Notes under the pieces: generated by a model | Database searches by the model: none | Seen by the model: the letters and a program-made list of their open reading frames with translations, nothing else | What the model was told of the DNA's origin: nothing | In this document: one piece after another, positions 1-6,562 of the stretch | Layout of the letters: the number at the start of each line of letters is the position of its first letter | Numbering within the stretch: position 1 is the stretch's first letter | From: Candidatus Brocadiia bacterium | GTDB taxonomy: Bacteria > Planctomycetota > PUPC01 > DSUN01 | Direction: 5' to 3' | NCBI GenBank assembly: GCA_016782825.1 | Contig: JADHXT010000191.1 | Coordinates: 1 to 6,868, forward strand | Length of the DNA stretch: 6,868 nt | Made by a program: the position numbers and the translations under genes

Positions 1-951
1 CCCCGCAGGCCCGTGGCCGTGCCCAAGGTGGCCGGCTGGCCCATGACCACCGCCGAGGCCGCCAAGCAGCAAGCCGCCGCCGGACCCAATGTCGAGCGGA
101 CCCTCGACCTCGGCAACGGCGTGGCCATGAAGCTCCGGCTCATCCCGGCCGGCACCTTCGTCATGGGCGATGCCGCCGGCTCCCTCGACGAGCAGCCCCT
201 GGCCGCCGCGCGCATCGACGAGCCCTTCTGGATCGGCCAGACCGAGGTGACCAACCAGCAGTACAACGCCTTTGACCCCGACCACGACAGCCGCTACATC
301 GACCAGCAGTGGAAAGACCACGTGCTGCCCGGCTACCCCGCCAACGGGCCCACACAGCCCGTCATCCGCATCACGTGGCGGCAGGCCATGGACTACTGCC
401 GCTGGCTCTCGAAGCGAACGGGGCTTGATTCCTCCCTACCCACCGAGGCACAATGGGAGCACGCCTGCCGCGCCGGCACGGCTACGCCCTTCTCCTACGG
501 CGGCGCCGACACCGACTTCGGCAAGCACGCCAACCTGGCCGACGTTTCCGTGCGGCTCCTCGCCGTCAAGGGCGTGAACCCGCGGCCGGTCAATGACCCC
601 ACTCCCTTCGAGGACTGCACGCCGAAGGACACCCGCTTCGACGATGGCGAGAAGATCGCCACCGACGTGGCCAAGTATCAGCCCAACGCCTGGGGCCTGC
701 ACGACATGCACGGCAACGTGGCGGAGTGGACCCGCAGCGCCTATCGCCGCTATCCCTACCACGCGGACGACGGCCGCGACGAGCCGAACGCGCCGGGCCG
801 CAAGGTGGCCCGCGGCGGCTCCTGGCGCGACCGCCCCGCGCGATGCCGCTCCGCCTTCCGCATGGCCTTCCAGGCCTACCAGCCGGTGGCCTTCGTCGGA
901 TTCCGCGTGGCGTGCAAAGTGGGCAGCCCGAAACAGTTGGCGAAACGGTAA
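1..951 (+). CDS. FGE/SUMF1-like (formylglycine-generating enzyme family) domain protein, 5' partial
   Basis: The frame is open to the left edge, so the true start lies outside the window; GTG at 13 is only the first possible start inside it (residues numbered from there). The rest is a full FGE-sulfatase (SUMF1, C-type-lectin-like) domain: LIPAGTFVMG (43-52), a WIGQTEVTNQQYNAF strand, LPTEAQWE (142-149), GLHDMHGNVAEW (228-239), RGGSW (267-271) and VGFRVAC (295-301). In true FGEs two cysteines after the RGGS motif oxidise a sulfatase cysteine to formylglycine. Here the first position is Asp273 and only the second is kept (Cys278), so classical activity is doubtful; many members of this family have other or unknown roles. 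No sulfatase gene is visible nearby. The next gene starts 27 nt downstream on the same strand, suggesting one transcript. Family assignment is firm, biochemical role is not. Confidence 0.9.
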   Translation, partial: PRRPVAVPKVAGWPMTTAEAAKQQAAAGPNVERTLDLGNGVAMKLRLIPAGTFVMGDAAGSLDEQPLAAARIDEPFWIGQTEVTNQQYNAFDPDHDSRYIDQQWKDHVLPGYPANGPTQPVIRITWRQAMDYCRWLSKRTGLDSSLPTEAQWEHACRAGTATPFSYGGADTDFGKHANLADVSVRLLAVKGVNPRPVNDPTPFEDCTPKDTRFDDGEKIATDVAKYQPNAWGLHDMHGNVAEWTRSAYRRYPYHADDGRDEPNAPGRKVARGGSWRDRPARCRSAFRMAFQAYQPVAFVGFRVACKVGSPKQLAKR

Positions 952-978
952 CGACGCAACGAATCGAGGACGAGCCGC

Positions 979-3900
979 ATGCGACCTCGCATCCTTCTGG
1001 GAATCGGCCTGCTGCTCGGCGGCGCCCTGGCGCAGGCAGGAGGCCCCGCCCGCTACGTGAAGAAGGCCACGTGGCACGAGTCGCTGCTGGCGTCGCGGCA
1101 GGCGCTGGCCACGGCATCGGCAGGCAAGGCCCTGCGCATACCGCTGCCCGACCTCGGAAAGACCCCGTTCACGATCATGGCCTGGGTGCGCACGCGGCGC
1201 GGCGGCACCATCCTGGCCAAGGCCCCCGCACGCGGCAAGTGGGCAGCGCAGGGCAAGACCTTCTTCATCCGCGGCGGGCAGCTGAGCTTCGACATCGGCT
1301 GGGTGGGCGCGGTGACAGGACGCCGCAACGTGGCCGACGGCCACTGGCATCACGTGGCGGCCACCCGGGGACGCGACCTGCGATTCTACGTGGACGGCAC
1401 CCTCGACCAGACGGGGCACCTCCAGTTCGAGGCCGACCCGCGGGCCTTCGTGGCCAAGATCGGCTACACGTCGGACAACTTCCCCGCCCCCAGCGGCTAC
1501 CAGGGCGCCCTCGACGAGGTGTGGCTCTACGCCCGTGAGTTATCCGCCGATGAGATAGCCGCCCACGCCAAAGAGCGGCAGCCCGCCAAGGCCGAGGCCC
1601 TGGTGGGCTACTGGCCATTCGACGGCGGGGGAGCCGACGCCTCCGGCTCCGGCAACCACGCGGCCGGCGTCGCCCGCGCCAAGACCGTGGCCGGCAAGCA
1701 CGGCCAGGCCGTCGAACTCGACGGCCGCAGCACGCTCCGTCTGCCCTCCGCCGGCTCCAGCGCGGCCGACGACCTGTGGGCGCTCGTCGAGCGCGACTTC
1801 CCCGACCCCGCCGCTCGCAAAGAGATGGCCTGGGAGCGCGAGGACCACATCTGGCCGCCCAAGCCCGACGCCGACAGCGCCGCCACCCTCGCCCGACGCT
1901 ACGCCGCCGCCACCCAGCGCCCCAACGCCCTGGCGCGCGATGCCAAGGCCCTCGCGGCCAAAGCCACAACGCCCGCCGACCTCGCACGGGTACGCGCGCT
2001 CTACCTGGCGTCGCGCCGCTACGGCGAGGCGCTCGAGCACATTGCCGCCTTCGACCTCCAGGGCCTCCGAGCCACCATCGGCGACCTCTACGACGACGCG
2101 CCGGCGCGCGACAGGCTGCTCGCCCGCCTCGACGCGGTCGAAGCCCAGGCCGTCCAGTGGGCGGGCGGCGAGATTCCCGCCGGCGACTTCGAGGCCTGGA
2201 AAAAGTCCTTGGCCGCCTTGCGCCACGACGCCCTGGTGACGGGAAATCCGCTGTTCGACTTCGACGAGATCGTGTTCGTCAAGCGCTTCACCTACAGCGC
2301 CAACCACTACTACACCGAGTTCATCAACAGCCGCTGGACGCCCGGCGGGAACCTGTGCGTGCTGGACCTCAAGACCGGCCAGGTGCGCGAGCTGTGCCCG
2401 TCGCTGGAGGGCGGCGTGTTCGAGCGGTTCGACGTATCGTTCGATGCGAAGCGGATCGTCTTCGCCTGGAAGGGCGCCCACCAGGAGGGCTACCGCATCT
2501 ACGAGGTGAACGTGGACGGCACCGGCCTCCGCCAGATCACCTTCCCGCAGGACAACGAGAAGTGGCTCGTGAAGCACTACCGCGCGCGGCCCCATTACCA
2601 CCACGGCACCGACGACATGCACCCCTGCTACCTGGCCGACGGCCACATCGCCTTCATCTCCACCCGCTGCCAGTACGGCATCCTGTGCGACGCCCCCGAC
2701 GACTTCACCACCACCACCCTCTACCGCATGGACCCCCAGGGCAAGCACATGCAGCGCCTGTCGAAGAGCTCGGTGAGCGAGGCATCGCCCGTGCTCATGC
2801 CCGACGGCCGCATCCTCTACACCCGCTGGGAGTACTTCGACAAGGGCGCCGTGAGCGTCAAGTGCCTGTGGGCCATGTATCCCGACGGCACCATGTCCTC
2901 GGAAATCTACGCCAACGACATCTCGCTGCCCCCCACATTCCTCTACGGCCGCCCCATCCCCGACGTGCCCAACCACTACGTGGTGCTCGGCACCCCCCAC
3001 TGCCCGCAGAACGGCGTCGGCACCGTGATCCGACTCAACATGAGCGGCGGCAGCATCCGCACCCGCGAGCCCATGACCTACATGACGCCCGACGTGGATA
3101 TCCAGGCCGAGCCCGGCTTCGCCTTCCGCGACGACGACGACCGCTGGCGCCAAGACCGCGGCGGCAAAGGCAGGCTGTTCAAGGACCCGTACCCGCTGTC
3201 GAAGAAATACTTCCTCGTGGCCCACAAGCCGGCAGGGAACGAGTGGAACGACCCCAAGGGCTACGGCCTCTACCTGCTGGACGAGACGGGCCGCGTGTCA
3301 CTCATCTACCGCGACCGCGAGACCTCGTGCTGGCTGCCGTTCCCGCTCAGGCCGCGCAAGACGCCTCCCGTGCTCCGCACCGCCCGCGATCCCGCCCTCG
3401 CCCAGAAGGGCCTGGCCCGCTGCATCGTGGCCGACGTCTACCACGGCCTTGCCGGCGTCGAGCGCGGCACGGTCAAGTACATCCGGATCATCGAGCAGAT
3501 GCCCCGGCCCTGGGCCGCACGCCGGCGCTGGGGCGGCGACGGCTACGACCAGCAGCACGTGACCATCACCAAGGACACCCACCTCGGCCTCAAGGTGCAG
3601 CACGGCGTGGTGCCCGTCGAGGACGACGGCTCCGCCCACTTCCTCGTGCCGGCCGGCGGCAACATCTCCTTCCAGGCGCTCGACGAAAACTACATGGCCC
3701 TCCAGACCGAGCGCACCTTCGTGAACTACATGCCCGGCGAGTCGCGCGCCTGCATCGGCTGCCACGAAACGCCCGACAACGCGCCCTCCCTCTACCCCAG
3801 CGGCGCGCTCAAAGCCCTCGCCCGGCCGCCGTCGGTGCCCGGGCCGCAGCTCGGTGAAACCGCCGGCCCGCGCCCGCTCCACTACATCACCGACGTGCAG

Positions 3901-4413
3901 CCCGTGTTCGACAAGCACTGCGTGAAGTGCCACAGCGGCAAGGAGCCGAAGGGCAAGCTCGACCTCAGTGGCCAGCTCACTGCCCTCTTCTGCGTCTCCT
4001 ACGAGAGCCTCGTGCCCGAGCGACGCCGCAACCCGCGCCGCGACCGTGGCCTCCTGGGCCCTGTCATCGGCGAAAACCACCCCAAGACAGGCAACGTGCA
4101 CTACCTGCCGGCCAAGAGCCTCGGCTCCCACGCCAGCGTGCTCGTGGCCATGCTCGGCAAGGGCACGGTGCAGCTCCGCGACCCCAAGGCCGCCGAGCGC
4201 GCCGCCAAGCTGGCCAGGCAACACAAGGACATCCATCTCGCGCGCGCGGAACTCCTCCGCATCACCAACTGGGTGGACACCAACAGCCAGTACTACGGCT
4301 CCTGGTGGGGCCGCCGCAACCTGCGCTACAAGAGCCACCCCAACTTCCGCCCCGTGCCGACCTTTCAGGCGGCCATCCGCATGACGTCGCCCATCGCCGA
4401 GGACCAGCGATGA
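979..4413 (+). CDS. Exported LamG / HzsA-like beta-propeller / di-haem cytochrome c protein (HzsA-related protein)
   Basis: A 1144-residue exported protein. The ATG at 979 is preceded by GAGGA (966-970, 8-nt spacing) and opens a signal peptide, hydrophobic residues 5-17 with an AQA cleavage site near residue 20. Domains in order: a LamG/concanavalin-like domain (about 45-200; DGHWHHVAATR at 120, FYVDG at 136, LDEVWLYAREL at 178); the beginning of a second LamG-like unit (LVGYWPFDG at 208, ELDG at 246) that breaks off; an alpha-helical linker (about 262-420); a PD40/TolB-type beta-propeller from about 423 (NPLFDFDEIVFVKR) to 800, with DDMHPCYL (545-552) and STRCQYGILC (561-570); a hydrazine-synthase-alpha-like middle domain (about 815-930) ending in haem motif CIGCH (925-929); and a second cytochrome c segment with CVKCH (981-985), closing with ELLRITNWVD. 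The architecture matches proteins named HzsA-related in planctomycetes. A periplasmic or surface redox role is inferred; substrate unknown. It is not evidence of anammox, since no HzsB/HzsC-like genes are seen. Confidence 0.88.
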   Translation: MRPRILLGIGLLLGGALAQAGGPARYVKKATWHESLLASRQALATASAGKALRIPLPDLGKTPFTIMAWVRTRRGGTILAKAPARGKWAAQGKTFFIRGGQLSFDIGWVGAVTGRRNVADGHWHHVAATRGRDLRFYVDGTLDQTGHLQFEADPRAFVAKIGYTSDNFPAPSGYQGALDEVWLYARELSADEIAAHAKERQPAKAEALVGYWPFDGGGADASGSGNHAAGVARAKTVAGKHGQAVELDGRSTLRLPSAGSSAADDLWALVERDFPDPAARKEMAWEREDHIWPPKPDADSAATLARRYAAATQRPNALARDAKALAAKATTPADLARVRALYLASRRYGEALEHIAAFDLQGLRATIGDLYDDAPARDRLLARLDAVEAQAVQWAGGEIPAGDFEAWKKSLAALRHDALVTGNPLFDFDEIVFVKRFTYSANHYYTEFINSRWTPGGNLCVLDLKTGQVRELCPSLEGGVFERFDVSFDAKRIVFAWKGAHQEGYRIYEVNVDGTGLRQITFPQDNEKWLVKHYRARPHYHHGTDDMHPCYLADGHIAFISTRCQYGILCDAPDDFTTTTLYRMDPQGKHMQRLSKSSVSEASPVLMPDGRILYTRWEYFDKGAVSVKCLWAMYPDGTMSSEIYANDISLPPTFLYGRPIPDVPNHYVVLGTPHCPQNGVGTVIRLNMSGGSIRTREPMTYMTPDVDIQAEPGFAFRDDDDRWRQDRGGKGRLFKDPYPLSKKYFLVAHKPAGNEWNDPKGYGLYLLDETGRVSLIYRDRETSCWLPFPLRPRKTPPVLRTARDPALAQKGLARCIVADVYHGLAGVERGTVKYIRIIEQMPRPWAARRRWGGDGYDQQHVTITKDTHLGLKVQHGVVPVEDDGSAHFLVPAGGNISFQALDENYMALQTERTFVNYMPGESRACIGCHETPDNAPSLYPSGALKALARPPSVPGPQLGETAGPRPLHYITDVQPVFDKHCVKCHSGKEPKGKLDLSGQLTALFCVSYESLVPERRRNPRRDRGLLGPVIGENHPKTGNVHYLPAKSLGSHASVLVAMLGKGTVQLRDPKAAERAAKLARQHKDIHLARAELLRITNWVDTNSQYYGSWWGRRNLRYKSHPNFRPVPTFQAAIRMTSPIAEDQR

Positions 4414-4422
4414 CGCCGGCGA

Positions 4423-4451
4423 TTGACGGCGCGCGCGGAACCCGATACGAT
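4423..4451 (+). promoter_or_regulatory. Candidate sigma70-type promoter for the cupin lipoprotein gene
   Basis: TTGACG (4423-4428, five of six to the -35 consensus) and TACGAT (4446-4451, four of six to the -10 consensus) are separated by exactly 17 nt. The site lies just after the stop codon of the HzsA-like gene, within a 101-nt gap, and predicts a transcript start near 4458 and a leader of roughly 57 nt. Such a spaced pair is not common by chance in sequence this GC-rich, but it is unproven and promoter consensus in this lineage is uncertain. Confidence 0.45.
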
Positions 4452-4499
4452 GGGAGTCAACCGAGCCGCCTGCCGTACACCGCCCATTCACCCCGTTTG

Positions 4500-4507
4500 A
4501 AGGAGGT
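4500..4507 (+). promoter_or_regulatory. Near-perfect Shine-Dalgarno sequence
   Basis: AAGGAGGT matches the complement of the 16S rRNA 3' end over eight bases and stands 7 nt before the ATG at 4515. It fixes the start of the lipoprotein gene, although the reading frame stays open far upstream (to 3927), and suggests high translation. It is clearly stronger than the GAGGA in front of the HzsA-like gene. Confidence 0.85.
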
Positions 4508-4514
4508 CGAGCAA

Positions 4515-5210
4515 ATGAAGAGACAAGCGCAAGTGATGGCCATCATCGTGGTGGCCTGCGCCGTCGCGCTCGCGGGCTGCGTGTGCAAGTTCGCGCCAGG
4601 CAAGCGCCCCGAGTCCATCCAGTTCGACAACGCGTCCTTCTACACCAAGGACGGCAAGTTCGACGTGGAGAAGGCCAAGGACGCCTACATCGCCCTGATG
4701 GAGTACCACGGCTACCCCGTCTACCCGAAGATGCGCGAGGAGCTCTGGGTGTCGGACTACGGCACGGGCCAGTTCACCAAACTCGGCCTCGGTGCCCGCA
4801 TGTGGAAGAACAACGAAGAGGACCGCTACATGCTCATGGACGTCTTTCTGCTCCCCGGCCAGATGCTGCCCGAGCACTGGCACCTGAAGGACGAAAAGAA
4901 CCCCGCCAAGCTCGAAGGCTGGCTCATCCGCTACGGCGTGTCGCACGTGGTGGGCGAGGGTGACAAGAACCTCGGCCCCGACGTGGTGGTGCCCAAGTGC
5001 CACATGAACGGCACCGTGACCGTCGAGCACGAGGTGGTGTGTGGCCCTGGCGACTGGGCGCAGCTCAACCGCGTGGGCGCCCGCCACTGGCAATTCGGCG
5101 GCCCCGAGGGCGCCATCTTTACCGAGGTGGCCAACGTGCATACCAACAGCGCCGTGCGCCACTCTGACCCCAAGCTCAACGAGCACTTCCTCAACCCGCC
5201 CAAGGAGTAG
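4515..5210 (+). CDS. Cupin lipoprotein related to D-lyxose isomerase (YdaE type)
   Basis: A 231-residue protein starting at the ATG behind the strong Shine-Dalgarno. Residues 1-22 form a lipoprotein signal: positive MKR, a hydrophobic stretch and lipobox LAGC with the lipidated cysteine at 22. The mature part is a single cupin. Motif 1 gives H121-x-H123 (PEHWH) and E134 (KLEGW); motif 2 gives H191 (ARHWQF). Spacing between these ligands (2, 11 and 57 residues) closely resembles the His-His-Glu-His metal site I recall for Bacillus subtilis YdaE (69, 71, 82, 137), a D-lyxose isomerase-type enzyme. Other similar blocks are SDYGTG (80-85), LLPGQMLPEH before motif 1 and GAIFTEVANVHT near the end. 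Those enzymes are cytoplasmic aldose-ketose isomerases; a membrane-anchored extracytoplasmic copy is unusual and may be a sugar-binding or modified-function derivative. Likely has its own promoter. Fold and export confident; isomerase activity uncertain. Confidence 0.8.
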   Translation: MKRQAQVMAIIVVACAVALAGCVCKFAPGKRPESIQFDNASFYTKDGKFDVEKAKDAYIALMEYHGYPVYPKMREELWVSDYGTGQFTKLGLGARMWKNNEEDRYMLMDVFLLPGQMLPEHWHLKDEKNPAKLEGWLIRYGVSHVVGEGDKNLGPDVVVPKCHMNGTVTVEHEVVCGPGDWAQLNRVGARHWQFGGPEGAIFTEVANVHTNSAVRHSDPKLNEHFLNPPKE

Positions 5211-5224
5211 CCCTCTTCCTCATA

Positions 5225-5340
5225 GTGTCATTCTGAGCGATAGCGAGGAATCTCTCAAAGCGCGAGACGTTCGGACAGGGGGGCGGCCATCGAAACGGCC
5301 ATGCCCCTGAAAGACCCTTCGCTCCGCTCACGGTGACCCC
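5225..5340. repeat. Degenerate palindromic intergenic repeat
   Basis: Two arms, about 5227-5256 and 5309-5337, are imperfect inverse complements: I count 21 matching positions out of 30 with one gap, and several mismatches are transitions that would still pair as G-U in RNA. The left arm contains GTCATTCTGAGCGATAGCGA, which resembles a dispersed palindromic element I recall from many bacterial genomes (GTCATTCTGAGCG followed by AGCGAAGAATCT). The 52-nt centre is unrelated sequence. It sits between two convergent genes, the usual place for REP- or MITE-like elements, and could fold into a long hairpin. The source element is unidentified. Confidence 0.6.
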
Positions 5341-5375
5341 TGTGGTTGCGACGGTGCGGCACATCGGGACATGAA

Positions 5376-5405
5376 AACGGGGGGCACGTCGGCGTGTCCC
5401 CCGTT
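5376..5405. terminator. Bidirectional hairpin terminator between convergent genes
   Basis: A 13-bp stem (AACGGGGGGCACG pairing with CGTGTCCCCCGTT, one G-U pair) closes a TCGG loop. On the - strand the hairpin is followed by TTTT, a short U-tract 25 nt past the RhaT stop; on the + strand it is followed only by a weak TCTCGTTCT stretch. Position between two converging transcription units supports a terminator for both, best for the - strand. Confidence 0.7.
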
Positions 5406-5429
5406 CTCGTTCTGTGGTGAGCCAGGCGG

Positions 5430-6530
5430 CTACTTGGCCTTCGGCGCCTCGACGGGCGCCTTCGCCGGCTGGGCGGCCTTGGCCTTGGCACGCTCGGCCA
5501 TCGCGTTGCCTTGGGCCAGAATGCACACGCCGATGATCAGCACCACGATGCCGGCCACGATCCACTGCACGCTCTTCTTACTCGCGCCCTTCCACTCGCC
5601 CGTGCGGAAGCCGTGGATGTTGCCCACGATGATGGCAAACGACATAAAGACAGGATAGCCGACCGGCACGCCCAGGTCGCCCAGCCGTCCCCAGCCGAGC
5701 GCAAAGAAGAGCACTGCCGCGTCGTGCAGTACCGCCATGGCGAGCGCGAGGAACAGGGTGAAGCCGATGCCCGGCTTGCACAGGTGGCCCCACGTCTTGT
5801 TCTTCGTGAGCTTGTAAGCGCAGTAGCCACAGGCCGAGAGCACGCCGCCCCACAGGATGAGGCACGTGATGGCCCAGCCCACCGCTACGCCTGTGTTGCC
5901 GGCTGCCCCCGCCGCGGCTCCTACTGGCCCTGCGTAGCCCGACGCCACTGCCCAGCAGGCACACAATACGCCCGACACGACGCCGATGATGAGGCCGATG
6001 TGCATCTTGGGCTTCTGCGCCGCCGTGGCGTCGTCAGCGGCGTCTTCCCGCGGCAGGCTGCGCTCCTTGAGGATGCCTGCGCGGCCGGCGATGATGACGC
6101 CGATGACGCACACGGCCACGCCGGTGAGGATCACCACGCCGTGGGTGGTGCCGAAGGCCGCCGGGCTGAAGATGGCCATGGGCAGCAGCGAGCCGGTGAT
6201 GATCTGCGCGCCGTAGTTCAGCGCGTAGGCTAGCGACAGGCCGATGAAGGCGAAGCTCAGCCCCAGCGTCATCGAGCCGAGCCCCCACAGGAAGCCGAAG
6301 AGGACCACGGGCACGAGCTGGCTCGTCTCCACCGCGCCATACACGCCAAAGAAGTCCTTCACCAGCAGCGGGCCCACCGTAACGGGCAGCAGGATGGTCA
6401 CGAAGAAGAAAAACGGCCCCCAGAGCACTTCCCACGGGGTGTCCTTCTTAGCGAACTTGCTGGGCAGACCGAATGAGCCGCCACAGGCGGCGCCGATCAA
6501 GAGGAACAGAAAGCCGAGAACTGTGTCCAT
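5430..6530 (-). CDS. rhaT: L-rhamnose/H+ symporter, RhaT family
   Basis: A complete 366-residue membrane protein, slightly longer than E. coli RhaT (344). The ATG at 6530 has GAGGAG (6540-6545) 9 nt upstream. Hydrophobicity suggests ten membrane segments, roughly 4-24, 35-57, 72-92, 95-120, 131-149, 177-198, 215-237, 256-278, 290-307 and 320-340. Similarity to RhaT is visible at the start (LIGAACGGSFGLPSKFAKK, like the LIGAASAACFYAPFKKVKK of E. coli), in VVLFGFLWGLGSMTLGLSF, and in GRAGILKERSL before the central loop, as in RAGQLKERK of E. coli. The family imports L-rhamnose, and with lower affinity L-lyxose and L-mannose, using the proton gradient. The last 20 residues are an Ala/Lys/Pro-rich cytoplasmic tail absent from E. 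coli RhaT. It lies 32 nt after an FGGY sugar kinase gene, so both are probably one operon. Exact sugar unknown. Confidence 0.88.
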   Translation of the reverse strand: MDTVLGFLFLLIGAACGGSFGLPSKFAKKDTPWEVLWGPFFFFVTILLPVTVGPLLVKDFFGVYGAVETSQLVPVVLFGFLWGLGSMTLGLSFAFIGLSLAYALNYGAQIITGSLLPMAIFSPAAFGTTHGVVILTGVAVCVIGVIIAGRAGILKERSLPREDAADDATAAQKPKMHIGLIIGVVSGVLCACWAVASGYAGPVGAAAGAAGNTGVAVGWAITCLILWGGVLSACGYCAYKLTKNKTWGHLCKPGIGFTLFLALAMAVLHDAAVLFFALGWGRLGDLGVPVGYPVFMSFAIIVGNIHGFRTGEWKGASKKSVQWIVAGIVVLIIGVCILAQGNAMAERAKAKAAQPAKAPVEAPKAK

Positions 6531-6562
6531 GCGTCACATCTCCTCTCGTGCGGGTGAGGGGG

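Noticed and set aside
1540..3225. Long antisense open frame (561 codons, - strand) inside the HzsA-like gene
   Set aside because: It is a shadow of the GC-rich third codon positions of the + strand gene: its product is a Val/Gly/Ala/His-rich low-complexity sequence with no recognisable domain, while the + frame has clear motifs throughout.
1776..3857. Overlapping + strand open frame (693 codons) in another phase
   Set aside because: The product is dominated by Arg, Pro and His without any motif, typical of a shifted frame in high-GC DNA; the overlapping HzsA-like frame carries the propeller and haem motifs.
979..4413. A true hydrazine synthase alpha subunit, implying anammox metabolism
   Set aside because: No beta or gamma subunit genes are near, the expected tyrosine after the first haem motif is absent, and LamG modules are not part of hydrazine synthase; the relationship is at family level only.
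3298..4491. Antisense open frame (397 codons, - strand) across the cytochrome part
   Set aside because: Low-complexity Gly/Ala/Val/His-rich product antisense to the haem motifs; no plausible start signal.
3927..4514. Upstream extension of the lipoprotein frame
   Set aside because: The frame is open but the extension is Arg/Pro/Gln-rich and overlaps the end of the HzsA-like gene; the Shine-Dalgarno at 4500-4507 and the lipoprotein signal peptide both fix the start at 4515.
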